DNA from: JACMLD01 sp963705285
GTDB lineage: Bacteria; Bacteroidota; Bacteroidia; Chitinophagales; Chitinophagaceae
NCBI GenBank assembly: GCA_963705285.1
Contig: OY970066.1
Location: forward strand, 496,001 to 560,000
DNA: 64,000 nt
Direction of reading: 5' to 3'
Positions within the stretch are counted from its first letter, which is position 1. The number at the start of each line of letters is the position of its first letter. Under the pieces are notes generated by a model. That model ran no database searches and was not told the DNA's origin. It saw only the letters and a list, made by a program, of their open reading frames with translations. The translations under genes and the position numbers were made by a program. Below, one piece after another: positions 1 through 9,164 of the stretch.

Positions 1-14
1 ATCCGTGTTCCCCC

Positions 15-47
15 AAAAGGGCCACCTATTTTGCAATAGTGTGGCCC
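15..47 (-). terminator. Hairpin terminator for the T9SS protein gene
   Basis: A stem GGGCCAC/GTGGCCC extended by CTATT/AATAG lies about 45 bp past the stop codon of the minus-strand gene. Read on the minus strand it is followed by TTTT. The short T-run makes it a moderate terminator candidate. Confidence 0.5.
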
Positions 48-92
48 AGGGATTAGGGGGTTCTCAAACTGTACGAAAAAAAACGCTCTTTA

Positions 93-1610
93 TTATCTTA
101 CAAAAATGATTTGCTTGGCCATTTGCCCCTGGCTGTCTGATACGCTCACTATATAATTACCAGTTTTTATTGCTGCGTTTAACTGTACCTGCTGGCGGCC
201 CTGTACATTTTGTAATACCTGCTCAGCCAGTTTTTTTCCGGTCATGTCAAATATCATGGCCGTTGCATGCTGTACTGTTTTGCCTGATTCTATGTACAGG
301 TTATTGCCTTCAACCAGTGTAGGGAAGATTTTTACTTCGTTACTAACGGCGCCCTGTAACCGTAGCACATCAGAGTATGTAATGGTACCATCCAGGTCTG
401 TCATGGCAAGGCGGTAATACATGGTACCTGTAAATTGCAGGTCTGTATAAGCATAGGCCTGCTGCAGGCTGCTGTTGCCATTTTGTGCAGCGATGGTCTT
501 AAGATTTTTGAAGTTTACGCCATCTGTACCACGTTGCACGGTAAAGTTGCTAAAGTTAACAGCGTTGGTAATGGCCCAGTTGAGTTGTGCTTTAGACGGC
601 GCAGCGGCAACCGCTGTAAAGCTGGCCAGTTTTACCGGCAATATAGAGTTAACCGCTAGGTTAAAGCTGATGCGTGAAAAACCACCATTCTGATAATACT
701 CAAGTACCATATTGTACGTACCGCTTAAATTAACGGTATAGGTAGTGATGCTGTAAGACTGGTCGTTCCATCTGTTTATTACCCAGGTAGCACCGCCATC
801 AAGGCTCAGGCGGTAACCGTCATCTCCACCTACGGTGATCATATAATTGCCGGCAGCAAACGTTTTTTGCAGGCGGTAACGTGCACTAAAAGTTTGTGTC
901 TGAATGGAGCAGTTGCTGGTGTTTACAGTAACAGGCGTGCTGCCACCACCAAAATTATCATCAAAGTTGGGGTTATTGGTGCCACCCTTATTTATATAGC
1001 CTTTGTACGTTTCAAAATTCATTCCCTGGTAGAGGTAGCCAATCCATGTATTGGTGGTACCGTATTCTGCAGGGTTGCCGTTGCCTGTACAAATAACTTC
1101 GGTGCTGAATGAAATGCGGTTGTCACCAAAATTTTCGTAATACTCTAATACAAGGTTGTAAGTGCCGTTCAGATAAATATTGTAAGTAGTGGTGCTATAA
1201 GACTGATCGTTCCATCTGTTGATTACCCAGGTAGCTCCCCCATCAAGACTTAAGCGATAGCCATCGTCTCCACCCACGGTAATGGCATAATTGGCTGCGG
1301 CAAAAGTTTTGGCAAGCCTGAAGCGTACGCTGAAAGTATCGGTAAGAACGGGGCAACCATTGGTAACAAAATTGGTTTGTGCGCCACCAAAAGTTTCGTT
1401 GAATATAGCGTTGCTGTTTCCTTCGGTGATGTACCCTTTGTAAGTATTAAAACTTTTACCCTGGTACATGTAGCCTATCCAGCTATTGCCTGAACCATAC
1501 ACCGCCGGATTACCTTGCGGTGTGCAGGTTTGTGCCTGGATGTTGCCTGCCAACAGTAAGCAAATAAATGCTATCAGGGCTTGTACGGGTGTTTTGTAAA
1601 GTTTTTTCAT
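93..1610 (-). CDS. Secreted PA14-like repeat protein with T9SS type A sorting domain
   Basis: This 505-aa protein is probably exported to the cell surface or released by the type IX secretion system. The chosen start gives MKKLYKTPVQ followed by a hydrophobic signal peptide ending near NIQAQ; a start 14 codons upstream would place a charged tail before it. Two tandem copies of a domain of about 150 residues follow, each carrying WIGYxYQG, GGDDGYRLSLDGGATW and LEYYxN motifs, as in PA14-like carbohydrate-binding beta-barrels. The C-terminal 80 residues have the beta-sandwich pattern of type A sorting domains and end in KQIIFVR. The repeats are nearly identical in their cores (both contain VINRWNDQSYS), which points to recent duplication. 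No catalytic domain is visible, so adhesion or glycan binding is an inference. Confidence 0.85.
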   Translation of the reverse strand: MKKLYKTPVQALIAFICLLLAGNIQAQTCTPQGNPAVYGSGNSWIGYMYQGKSFNTYKGYITEGNSNAIFNETFGGAQTNFVTNGCPVLTDTFSVRFRLAKTFAAANYAITVGGDDGYRLSLDGGATWVINRWNDQSYSTTTYNIYLNGTYNLVLEYYENFGDNRISFSTEVICTGNGNPAEYGTTNTWIGYLYQGMNFETYKGYINKGGTNNPNFDDNFGGGSTPVTVNTSNCSIQTQTFSARYRLQKTFAAGNYMITVGGDDGYRLSLDGGATWVINRWNDQSYSITTYTVNLSGTYNMVLEYYQNGGFSRISFNLAVNSILPVKLASFTAVAAAPSKAQLNWAITNAVNFSNFTVQRGTDGVNFKNLKTIAAQNGNSSLQQAYAYTDLQFTGTMYYRLAMTDLDGTITYSDVLRLQGAVSNEVKIFPTLVEGNNLYIESGKTVQHATAMIFDMTGKKLAEQVLQNVQGRQQVQLNAAIKTGNYIVSVSDSQGQMAKQIIFVR

Positions 1611-1995
1611 AAGTGTACGTTCTTGCCGGGATATTTTCAATCTTGGTACCAATTCATATATTCTTGATCAACAATATTTTATGGATGTCCAAAATAACTA
1701 ATCATTCCCGCGGTGGGAAGCATGATGTATTTTCTGGAACGGCCTAAGTGGATCCGTGGGTCTGGTACTAGGGAAGTTTCATGCCTGGCTGAAACTGGGC
1801 AGGTAGTAAATTGAGCCATTGTATTTGGTGTGCTTCCATTGCACAAAAAATAGCCGGCACAGGGATTTCATGATTAGCGCACGTCATTGCCCGTAAGAAA
1901 ACTATCATTCATTCGTGCCGCGCACGGCCTGCAGCCAACTCACAAAATCTAAAAATCACACCATCATGAATAGCTTCTTGTTTTATCTTCATTGC
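1611..1995. other. Divergent intergenic region
   Basis: This 385-bp gap separates the divergent T9SS protein and amidase genes, so it must hold both promoters. I see no convincing TAnnTTTG element, RNA gene or repeat in it. Confidence 0.4.
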
Positions 1996-3171
1996 ATGAA
2001 GGCAATTTTTTTTATGGTAACATTGTTTTGTTGCTGGCAGGCAAAAGCGCAGGATACAGCACAAAAATATTTTCTGGCGAAAACAACCGGCGCATTACCT
2101 TTTATTGAATACGGACTGGGAGACGATCGCCTTGGTGGCGCCAAAATGGGCTACCTGGATTCTAATATTGTATTAAAAGTAGTAGACTCTTTCGGCATTG
2201 ATTATAAAGTACAATTGTCTAAATACCATGCTGCCTGGATAGATAAACACAGCGTACAACGCCTGCCTGGCAAAAAGCCATTGCCTTATTATCTTACCGG
2301 CAGCTGGAAGGTGTATGGCGATACGGCTTACGACTATGTAAGCATCAACCTGGATGAAAAATTGCCTTACCGAAGCCAGCAGCAAATCAATCCCTCAAAA
2401 ATTGTATTGGATATTTATGGCGTTACCAGCAATACCAACTGGATTACCCAATTGAAAACAACCAAAGAAATCAAAAACGTGTATTACGACCAGGCGGAGG
2501 ATGATGTTTTTCGCGTTACCGTTGAGCTTAAACACAGCCAGCATTGGGGCCACCAAATTTATTACGACAGTACCAGCAGACGGCTGGTATTGCAGATAAA
2601 AAGACAACCGGCTGTATTGGATCTAAAAAAATTGCGCATAGCCATAGATGCAGGCCACGGCGGAGAAAACAGTGGCGCTTCGGGCATCGGCTCGCATATA
2701 ACTGAAAAAGAATACACGCTAAAAATTGCAAAACAACTGCAACTGGTTTTAAAGAAGGCAGGTGTCACTAATATTTTTATGACGCGTACCATTGATACAA
2801 CATTGGATATGCCGCAACGCATACAAATGCTCAAAACCTGGAAGCCGGATGTTTTAATCAGCGTGCACCTCAATTCTGCCGGTATTGATACCGTAAAAGG
2901 TACCAGTACCTATTATCGGTATATTGGTTACCGCCCCTTAACAGTGGCTATATTAAACCAAATGCTGGGCCTGGGTTTAAAAGAATATGGAAACGTGGGC
3001 AATTTTAATTTTTCGCTGAGCGGCCCTACTGCTTATCCCAATTGCCTGGTAGAAGTTGCATTTTTGAGCAACCTGCAGGATGAGAAAAAAATATTGGATC
3101 CCAAATTTCACAAAGCTGTGGCGGGAAAAATATATCTTGGTATTAAAGATTGGTTAACCGGTATTAAGTAA
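1996..3171 (+). CDS. N-acetylmuramoyl-L-alanine amidase (Amidase_3)
   Basis: This enzyme cleaves the amide bond between MurNAc and L-Ala in peptidoglycan, in the periplasm. The chosen start (391 aa) gives MKAIFFMVTLFCCWQAKAQ, a good signal peptide; an in-frame ATG at 1966 would add ten residues. An N-terminal region of about 200 residues resembles AMIN-type or SH3-like wall-targeting modules only loosely. The C-terminal Amidase_3 domain shows the zinc ligands in order: the His of DAGHGGENSG, the Glu of TEKEYTLKIA, the His of LISVHLNSA, and the catalytic Glu of CLVEVAFLSN. The downstream Dabb gene starts 20 bp after the stop codon and may be cotranscribed. Confidence 0.9.
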   Translation: MKAIFFMVTLFCCWQAKAQDTAQKYFLAKTTGALPFIEYGLGDDRLGGAKMGYLDSNIVLKVVDSFGIDYKVQLSKYHAAWIDKHSVQRLPGKKPLPYYLTGSWKVYGDTAYDYVSINLDEKLPYRSQQQINPSKIVLDIYGVTSNTNWITQLKTTKEIKNVYYDQAEDDVFRVTVELKHSQHWGHQIYYDSTSRRLVLQIKRQPAVLDLKKLRIAIDAGHGGENSGASGIGSHITEKEYTLKIAKQLQLVLKKAGVTNIFMTRTIDTTLDMPQRIQMLKTWKPDVLISVHLNSAGIDTVKGTSTYYRYIGYRPLTVAILNQMLGLGLKEYGNVGNFNFSLSGPTAYPNCLVEVAFLSNLQDEKKILDPKFHKAVAGKIYLGIKDWLTGIK

Positions 3172-3191
3172 TTTTAAAAAAAAGAGGAGAC

Positions 3192-3494
3192 ATGTTCATA
3201 CACCACGTTTATTTTTGGCTAAAGAATCCGGATTCGGCAGAAGATCTTGCACAATTAAAAGCAGGTTTGCAAAAACTTACAGGTATAGAAACCATTGGCA
3301 TGTACCAGATTGGCTGGCCTGCTTCTACCAACCGCGATGTTATTGATACCACCTACTCCGTATCATGGATGCTGATGTTTGACAACCTGGAAGATGAAGA
3401 AGTTTACCAGCATCACCCGCTTCACCTCAAATTTGTAGAAACCTGCTCGCATCTGTGGAGCAAAGTAATTGTATACGATTCAGTGGATGAATAA
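3192..3494 (+). CDS. Dabb (stress-responsive A/B barrel) domain protein
   Basis: This is a 100-aa single-domain protein of the Dabb family, small ferredoxin-like dimeric barrels of mostly unknown function. The signature start FIHHVYFWLK, a central YSVSWMLMFDN strand and the C-terminal HPLHLKFVE segment are visible. A purine-rich AGAGGAGA sits directly before the ATG, unusual among these genes. A paralog with an added signal lies two genes downstream at 3975. Family assignment is firm; substrate is unknown. Confidence 0.88.
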   Translation: MFIHHVYFWLKNPDSAEDLAQLKAGLQKLTGIETIGMYQIGWPASTNRDVIDTTYSVSWMLMFDNLEDEEVYQHHPLHLKFVETCSHLWSKVIVYDSVDE

Positions 3495-3545
3495 TGAGCC
3501 AGTGGCCAGTAAGTTTTTATGGCGTCTTTTTAGGCTGAGTAAATT

Positions 3546-3953
3546 ATGAAAGGTTATCTTCTTACAGAACAACAATTTACCGTTGGTGAAGCAACCTTTG
3601 TTGAAAGTATATCTTCTGAAAACAGTTATGCCGTGGTTTTTGAAGATGATACAGAAACTGGTTATTTCTACGCCATGGAATTAGATGCAGACGGCGGGCA
3701 GCAAATACTCGATGCTGTACACGTGTATGAATGCGACAACATAGAAGCAGGCAGCCGGCCCGGCATCATTAACATACTCTGGTCTACGGATTGGTTGAAA
3801 TGCGGTCTGCTGATCAACAATTACTGTCACGCCGTATTTGATTTTGCCCAACATGGCGGTTATTGCCGCAATGCATTTCCACCACCCAATGAAACCTGGA
3901 CAAAAGGAGATCGTTTGCTTACCGATGCTATGGTAAAAACTTTTTTTTCATAA
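3546..3953 (+). CDS. DUF2251-like hypothetical protein
   Basis: This 135-aa soluble protein resembles the DUF2251 family, which has no established function. The pattern VVFEDDTETGYFYAMELD followed by ILDAVHVYE and WSTDWLKCGLLIN is what I recognise, from memory and not from a search. It has no signal peptide or membrane segment. It lies between two Dabb paralogs in the same direction, and the short gaps (51 and 21 bp) suggest one transcription unit. Confidence 0.65.
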   Translation: MKGYLLTEQQFTVGEATFVESISSENSYAVVFEDDTETGYFYAMELDADGGQQILDAVHVYECDNIEAGSRPGIINILWSTDWLKCGLLINNYCHAVFDFAQHGGYCRNAFPPPNETWTKGDRLLTDAMVKTFFS

Positions 3954-3974
3954 CAACATTCTTAATAAAATACT

Positions 3975-4391
3975 ATGTCAAAACAATCGCGCCGCCAGTT
4001 TATTACCAGCACCGGTAAAGTGGTGGCTGCTGCAGGACTTTTAAGCGCGCCTGCTGCCGCTGCCAGCGCAGCCGCCATTCCAAAAAAAGTTTTTATCCAT
4101 CATGTATATTTTTGGCTCAAAAACCAGGACAGTGCCGCAGATCGTGATAAATTAATAGCCGGTCTGCGAAAATTGTCTGCTGTAAAAACCATCAAACAAT
4201 TTCACATTGGCGCACCTTCCAGCACCCGCCGCGAAGTAATTGACAGTTCTTACAATATATCATGGTGTTTATTTTTTGATAACAAGGCAGACCAGGACAG
4301 CTACCAAACAGATCCTATTCATCTTAATTTTGTGAAAGAGTGTTCAGTCCTATGGACAAAAGTGATTGTGTATGATGCGGAAGACATTTAA
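3975..4391 (+). CDS. Dabb domain protein with Tat-like signal
   Basis: This is a 138-aa paralog of the Dabb protein at 3192. An N-terminal extension of about 38 residues carries SRRQFI and an Ala-rich hydrophobic stretch, matching a twin-arginine (Tat) export signal. The mature part repeats the family core (FIHHVYFWLKNQDSA, YNISWCLFFDN, DPIHLNFVKE). So one copy should be cytoplasmic and the other exported, folded, probably with a bound cofactor or ligand; that last point is inference. The gene ends directly before a 55-bp tandem repeat array. Confidence 0.85.
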   Translation: MSKQSRRQFITSTGKVVAAAGLLSAPAAAASAAAIPKKVFIHHVYFWLKNQDSAADRDKLIAGLRKLSAVKTIKQFHIGAPSSTRREVIDSSYNISWCLFFDNKADQDSYQTDPIHLNFVKECSVLWTKVIVYDAEDI

Positions 4392-4393
4392 GG

Positions 4394-4732
4394 GATTGCG
4401 TGATATTGAGATTGCGTTCAAAGCAGCAGGAGAGATTGCTGATTTTGAGATTGCGGGATATTGAGATTGCGTTCAAGGCAGCAGGAGCGATTGCTGATTT
4501 TGAGATTGCGCGATATTGAGATTGCGTTCAAGGCAGCAGGAGAGATTGCTGATTTTGAGATTGCGTCATATTGAGATTGCGTTCAAGGCAGCAGGAGAGA
4601 TTGCGTGATTTTGAGATTGCGCGATATTGAGATTGCGTTCAAGGCAGCAGGAGAGATTGCTGATTTTGAGATTGCGTTCAAGGCAGCAGGAGAGATTGCG
4701 TGATTTTGAGATTGCGTGATATTGAGATTGCC
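4394..4732. repeat. 55-bp tandem repeat array, about six units
   Basis: Units start at 4394, 4449, 4504, 4559, 4615 and 4670, with a last shortened unit at 4710. Each unit is built from the words GATTGCGTGATATTGA, GATTGCGTTCAAGGCAGCAG and GATTGCTGATTTTGA, so it is itself internally repetitive. One unit carries a 1-bp insertion and the sixth has lost 15 bp. There are no unique spacers, so it is not a CRISPR array. The same GATTGC/TTTTGAGATTGC words recur near 9165-9450. Confidence 0.9.
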
Positions 4733-4872
4733 TGGCTAGCAGCGCAATATTTGGACATTACCATACTTGCTGGCCAGCACGCAGGTTTTCGCATTCTTAC
4801 ATTTCCACATTAGCACACCTGCCTGCCGGCAGGCAGGTTTCCACATTTCCAAATTTCCACATTTCCGCATTA
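4733..4872. other. Intergenic repeat-like sequence with palindrome
   Basis: The gap between the tandem repeat and pgl holds variations of CATTTCCACAT and a perfect 20-bp palindrome at 4818-4837 (half-site CCTGCCTGCC). It may form a hairpin between the convergent genes. No U-tract follows, so I do not call a terminator. Confidence 0.5.
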
Positions 4873-5607
4873 TCAATGCAGACCAGAGGCGGCGGCCTTA
4901 TCCAAAAACCAGTATACTTCACCGTTAGCAGGCCGTATTACCTGCGAGGGATATTTGTCGGGGTTATAGTCTCCTTCAATCACCTGCTGCAATGCTTCTG
5001 CCTTACCGGGGCCCGTTACCAGAAATGCAATGCGTACTGCCCTGTTTACCACAGGTGGTGTTAGGGTAACCCTAAACATATCTTGCTGTTTCAAAAACAG
5101 TGAAGTAGCCCATTTGTCTTCTTCATGCATCACATGCGTGCCCGGAAAAAGCGAAAGCGTATGGCCGTCATCGCCCATGCCCAGCAATACCAGATCAAAT
5201 GTAGGAGTGGGTGGTACATCAGGCGGAAAATATTGCTGCAAAACAACCGCATACTCACTGGCAGCTACCTCCGGAATAATATTTTCCGTTTTCATACGGT
5301 GGATATGCGAGGCAGGTACCGGCACATGATCAAGCAGCGTATCAAATGCCATCTTAGCATTGTTGCGCTCATCGGCGTAGGGCACAAATCGTTCATCGCC
5401 CCAAAAAATATGCAGGCGGCTCCAGTCAATTTTTTCTTTATAGGGCGATGCTGCCAACAGGCCATTCAATTTTTGCGGAGTGCCGCCACCCGACAATACG
5501 AGTGTAAACCTATCCTTCTTTTTAAGGGTGTCAACAATATATTCCACCATCCATTCGGCCACTGCTACACTTAGTTCATCATTGTTTTTATAAATATGCA
5601 CTTCCAT
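4873..5607 (-). CDS. pgl: 6-phosphogluconolactonase
   Basis: This enzyme hydrolyses 6-phosphogluconolactone to 6-phosphogluconate, the second step of the oxidative pentose phosphate pathway, in the cytoplasm. The 244-aa length fits the DevB/SOL-type family. Family motifs visible are FTLVLSGGGTPQKL near the N-terminus, HIFWGDERFVP in the middle and LGMGDDGHTLSLFPG with the catalytic-site His. It is the last gene of a gnd-zwf-pgl cluster, 63 bp after zwf, all on the minus strand. The clustering supports coordinated NADPH production. Confidence 0.95.
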   Translation of the reverse strand: MEVHIYKNNDELSVAVAEWMVEYIVDTLKKKDRFTLVLSGGGTPQKLNGLLAASPYKEKIDWSRLHIFWGDERFVPYADERNNAKMAFDTLLDHVPVPASHIHRMKTENIIPEVAASEYAVVLQQYFPPDVPPTPTFDLVLLGMGDDGHTLSLFPGTHVMHEEDKWATSLFLKQQDMFRVTLTPPVVNRAVRIAFLVTGPGKAEALQQVIEGDYNPDKYPSQVIRPANGEVYWFLDKAAASGLH

Positions 5608-5670
5608 ATATCAGTATGGTTTTTAAGTTGATGTAGTTGCATGGCCTGTGTATTGCCATGTATTACTTTG

Positions 5671-7167
5671 TCAGAAAGTAATCCAGTTATGGCCGTCTTT
5701 TGCAATCAGGGCTTCCGCAGCTTCGGGCCCCCAGCTGTCTGGTGAATAATTGGGAAAATCAATGGCTGTTCGGTTAGCCCAGGTATCTAATATGGGCATT
5801 ACAATCTTCCACGCCGCTTCTACCTGGTCTGCGCGCATGAACAAGGTAGCATTGCCTTCCATTACATCCAGCAACAATGTTTCATATGCTTCCGGCTCCT
5901 GCCCTTCATAAGAATCCTTGTAACTAAAGGCCATGTCAACAGGGTCTAGTATAAGCGATTGCCCCGGCTGTTTGGCCTGAAAGCGTAAGCGTATGTCCAT
6001 CTCCGGTTGTATGCTGATGGTAAGGCGGTTAGAGCGCCATGTTTCTGCAGCTTCGGGCGGAAATGCATAATTGGGCGCCGCTTTAAATTGTATGGTAATG
6101 GTGGTGGCTTTTTCATGCATACGTTTGCCGGTGCGTACATAAAAAGGCACATCCTGCCAGCGCCAGTTATCAATATAAAATTTTACCGCAGCAAATGTGT
6201 CATTGAACGAGTTGGGGGCCACGTTTTTTTCTTTGCGGTATTCGTTTACTTTTTCTCCCTTCATCCAGCCATCTGAATATTGTCCGCGCACGGCATACTG
6301 CGGCACCTGCTCATTGCTAATCTTGCGGATAGCATGCAGCACATCTACTTTTTTATTCCTGATTTCATTGGCATCAAACGATACGGGTGCTTCCATGGCC
6401 ACCATACACATCAATTGCAAAATGTGGTTTTGCACCATATCGCGCAATGCGCCCGATGTTTCGTAATAGGCCCCACGGCCTTCCATGCCTACCGTTTCGG
6501 AAGCGGTTATCTGTACATGTTCAATATAATTTCTGTTCCAGATGGGCTCAAACAATGCGTTGGCAAACCGGAGTGCCAGTATATTCTGTACCGTTTCTTT
6601 TCCCAGGTAATGGTCAATGCGGTAGATCTGCTGTTCATCAAACATGCTGGCCAGTAGCGCATTTAGTTCGTGAGCGCTTTTCAGATCATGCCCAAAAGGT
6701 TTTTCTACTACAACGCGCGTGCACTTTGTATCTGAGCAAATATTGAGCGGGCCTAATTTTTTTAAAATATCCGGTACCAGCCAGGGCGCTACGGCCATAT
6801 AAAAAATAACGTTGGGGTGCTCACCAAACTCCTTTTCTTTTGCTTTAACTACTTCTGCTATTTTCTGGTACTCTTCTTCTTTTTCTGCATCCATTTGCAA
6901 ATAGCTCACATGCTGAGAAAACTCGGCCCACTTGCCATTCTCTTCTCCCTTTCTGCGGCTAAATTGTTTGATACCTTCCAGCAGGTGCTCCAGGTAACTA
7001 TTGCCTTCGTAAGCTGTTCGCCCAATACCCACAATGCCAAATTGTTCGGGCATCCAGTTATCTATAAATAAATTGAATAAAGCGGGCGATAATTTGCGGT
7101 AGTTCAAATCTCCGCTGCCACCAAATATAAATAGAAGCGAGGCTGGTGGTCTTTTATGATTTTGCAT
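5671..7167 (-). CDS. zwf: Glucose-6-phosphate 1-dehydrogenase
   Basis: The enzyme oxidises glucose 6-phosphate to 6-phosphogluconolactone with NADP(+). It is 498 aa, the normal family length. The N-terminal nucleotide-binding segment LFIFGGSGDLNYRKL, the substrate motif RIDHYLGKE, and the adjacent VVVEKPFG are all visible and intact. It sits between gnd and pgl in the same orientation, so all three oxidative pentose phosphate steps are together. The 185-bp gap from gnd contains an inverted-repeat element, so an internal promoter is possible. Confidence 0.96.
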   Translation of the reverse strand: MQNHKRPPASLLFIFGGSGDLNYRKLSPALFNLFIDNWMPEQFGIVGIGRTAYEGNSYLEHLLEGIKQFSRRKGEENGKWAEFSQHVSYLQMDAEKEEEYQKIAEVVKAKEKEFGEHPNVIFYMAVAPWLVPDILKKLGPLNICSDTKCTRVVVEKPFGHDLKSAHELNALLASMFDEQQIYRIDHYLGKETVQNILALRFANALFEPIWNRNYIEHVQITASETVGMEGRGAYYETSGALRDMVQNHILQLMCMVAMEAPVSFDANEIRNKKVDVLHAIRKISNEQVPQYAVRGQYSDGWMKGEKVNEYRKEKNVAPNSFNDTFAAVKFYIDNWRWQDVPFYVRTGKRMHEKATTITIQFKAAPNYAFPPEAAETWRSNRLTISIQPEMDIRLRFQAKQPGQSLILDPVDMAFSYKDSYEGQEPEAYETLLLDVMEGNATLFMRADQVEAAWKIVMPILDTWANRTAIDFPNYSPDSWGPEAAEALIAKDGHNWITF

Positions 7168-7192
7168 GATTGTTTAATTAAGTTTATTTAAT

Positions 7193-7365
7193 GGCTAGTG
7201 GTAAGAGGCTACTGGGTAGTGGGCTTTCGCCATTTTTTTTCGGCCTATTACCCACAATCATTTTAATGTAAGGGGTGGGCCAAAGAACCGGATTCTCCTG
7301 GCACGTATGCCCAGCAAACGCCCACTTGCCACTCGCTACTTTCTACTACCTGCTAGCTACCAGCT
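7193..7365. repeat. Imperfect inverted word repeat between gnd and zwf
   Basis: The left arm (7193-7224) has GGCTAGTGGTAAG, GGCTACTGGG and TAGTGGGC; the right arm (7319-7365) is an inverted version of the same words, such as GCCCACTTGCCACTCGCTAC. The right arm runs into the 3' end of gnd. It belongs to the class of word-based inverted repeats found in many gaps of this window. Confidence 0.6.
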
Positions 7366-8771
7366 CCCCATGCTGTATGAAAGGTTCCTTCCATATCTGT
7401 ACGCTGGTAAGTGTGGGCACCAAAATAATCTCTTTGCGCCTGTATTAAATTTACGGGCATTACGGCGGTGGTGTACGCATCAAAATAACTCAGGGCATTC
7501 ATATGGGCACCAGCAGGTATCTTACTTTGCAGGGTTGTTTTTAATACGGCCCGCAGGTTTTTCTCTTTTTTCTTTACCAGTTTAGCAACAGCTTTATCAG
7601 CCAGAATGTTTGGAAGCTGTTTGTTCTTTTTATACGCCTTATAAAAAACTTCCAGTAAACCGGAACGTATGATACAACCACCCCGCCATATTTTTACCAC
7701 GTCATGCAAAGGTATCTGCATATCCAGTTCGGTAGAAGCGTGGTGCAGCATGGCCAGGCCCTGGGCATAACACATCAGCGTGGCAAAATACAACGCATCA
7801 TGGGCCTGCTTGATAAACAATTCTTTTTTAGCGGCAATGGACTTTATTACCGGGTTATATATGGCGGCCGCTGCCACTCTTTCTTCCTTAAAAGACGATA
7901 TAGTGCGCATGGCGACGGCCATATCTATAACAGGTATGGGCACTGGTAAGTTCATCGCATCCTGCGATGTCCATTTGCCTGTGCCTTTAGAACCGGCTTT
8001 ATCCAGTATCATATCTACCAGGCGGTTGCCGGTTTTATCATCGGCCTGCTTAAATATGTCGGCGGTGATTTCTATCAGGAAAGATTGCATTTCACCCTCA
8101 TTCCATTGCTTGAATACCTGGTGCAGCTCATCATTGTTTAAACCCAGGCCGCGGTGCAGTATATCATAGGTTTCACTGATGAGTTGCATAATAGCGTATT
8201 CAATACCGTTATGAACCATTTTTACATAATGACCCGCAGCGCCTTTGCCCATATACGCCACGCATGGTTCAGCATTTACTTTGGCTGATACAGCTTCCAG
8301 CATCGGCTTTAAGTGCGGGTAGGCTGCTGCATCGCCGCCAGGCATAATACTGGGACCCCGGCGCGCACCCTCTTCTCCGCCAGATACACCCATACCCGTA
8401 AAATGAAGATCTTTACCCTGCAGGTAACTTACCCGGCGGAGTGTATCGGTAAAATGCGAGTTACCGCCATCTATAATTATATCTCCCGGCTGTACAAAAG
8501 GCAGCAAACTTTCAATTACATCGTCTACTGGTTTACCCGCCGGCACCAGCATCATTATTTTGCGGGGTGTTTCCAGCAATTGCACCATTTCCTGCAGCGT
8601 ACTTACGCCCTTTACCGTGGTACCCGCTGTGGCTGCGGCTTCCAGGGCGGTAGTTTTGGTATTGTCTTTATCAAAGCCTATCACTTTATAGCCATGGTCG
8701 GCCATATTTAGCAAAAAATTACGTCCCATAACGCCTAAACCAATCATTCCAAACTGGTAAGTAGTACTCAT
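7353..8771 (-). CDS. gnd: 6-phosphogluconate dehydrogenase, decarboxylating
   Basis: This enzyme converts 6-phosphogluconate to ribulose 5-phosphate and CO2 with NADP(+). The 472-aa length is typical of the long (dimeric) class. Visible motifs are the Rossmann start IGLGVMGRNFLLNMADHG, the GMGVSGGEEGARRGPS substrate loop, the catalytic region AGHYVKMVHNGIEYAIMQ, and the C-terminal tail ending FHTAWGAGS. It is the first gene of the gnd-zwf-pgl cluster. The chosen ATG matches the expected N-terminus of the family. Confidence 0.97.
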   Translation of the reverse strand: MSTTYQFGMIGLGVMGRNFLLNMADHGYKVIGFDKDNTKTTALEAAATAGTTVKGVSTLQEMVQLLETPRKIMMLVPAGKPVDDVIESLLPFVQPGDIIIDGGNSHFTDTLRRVSYLQGKDLHFTGMGVSGGEEGARRGPSIMPGGDAAAYPHLKPMLEAVSAKVNAEPCVAYMGKGAAGHYVKMVHNGIEYAIMQLISETYDILHRGLGLNNDELHQVFKQWNEGEMQSFLIEITADIFKQADDKTGNRLVDMILDKAGSKGTGKWTSQDAMNLPVPIPVIDMAVAMRTISSFKEERVAAAAIYNPVIKSIAAKKELFIKQAHDALYFATLMCYAQGLAMLHHASTELDMQIPLHDVVKIWRGGCIIRSGLLEVFYKAYKKNKQLPNILADKAVAKLVKKKEKNLRAVLKTTLQSKIPAGAHMNALSYFDAYTTAVMPVNLIQAQRDYFGAHTYQRTDMEGTFHTAWGAGS

Positions 8772-8961
8772 AAATTAAAATATTAAGGAGGCGTAAAATT
8801 AGGTAATTATTGTAAAGCGGGGATGGTGCCCGTGGCAGCCACCTGTTTTCTTTCTGTTAAGCAAGACAAATAGCACATAAGTTTTGTACATTTAGTGATA
8901 CGCAAATCCCCTCCCTGTATCTTCCGCATTTATTTTTTTTATTCACCATAAAACCTTTGTT

Positions 8962-9162
8962 ATGCCAATTGTAAAAGTTATAGAAGTCATTGCCCATTCA
9001 GAAAAAAGTATCGATGATGCTATCCGCTCGGCCGTTACAGAAGCATCTAAAACCATCCGCAATATTGACTCAGTGTTTGTAAAAGACATAAAGGCCCATG
9101 TTAAAGACGGACATGTTACTACGTTTGGTGTTATATGTAAGATTTCCTTCCGGCTTGATTAA
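8962..9162 (+). CDS. Dodecin family flavin-binding protein
   Basis: Dodecins form hollow dodecamers that store or buffer flavins. This protein is 66 aa, the usual length. The start VKVIEVIAHSEKSIDDAI, the segment TRNI-like TIRNIDSVFVKDIKAHV and the strand FGVICKISFRL fit the family's beta-alpha-beta-beta fold. It is a lone gene, divergent from gnd, with a word-based repeat element directly downstream. Confidence 0.9.
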   Translation: MPIVKVIEVIAHSEKSIDDAIRSAVTEASKTIRNIDSVFVKDIKAHVKDGHVTTFGVICKISFRLD

Positions 9163-9164
9163 GA

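Noticed and set aside
4394..4732. Regularly repeated sequence that could be taken for a CRISPR array
   Set aside because: Units are contiguous with no unique spacers, and no cas genes are nearby; it is a tandem repeat.
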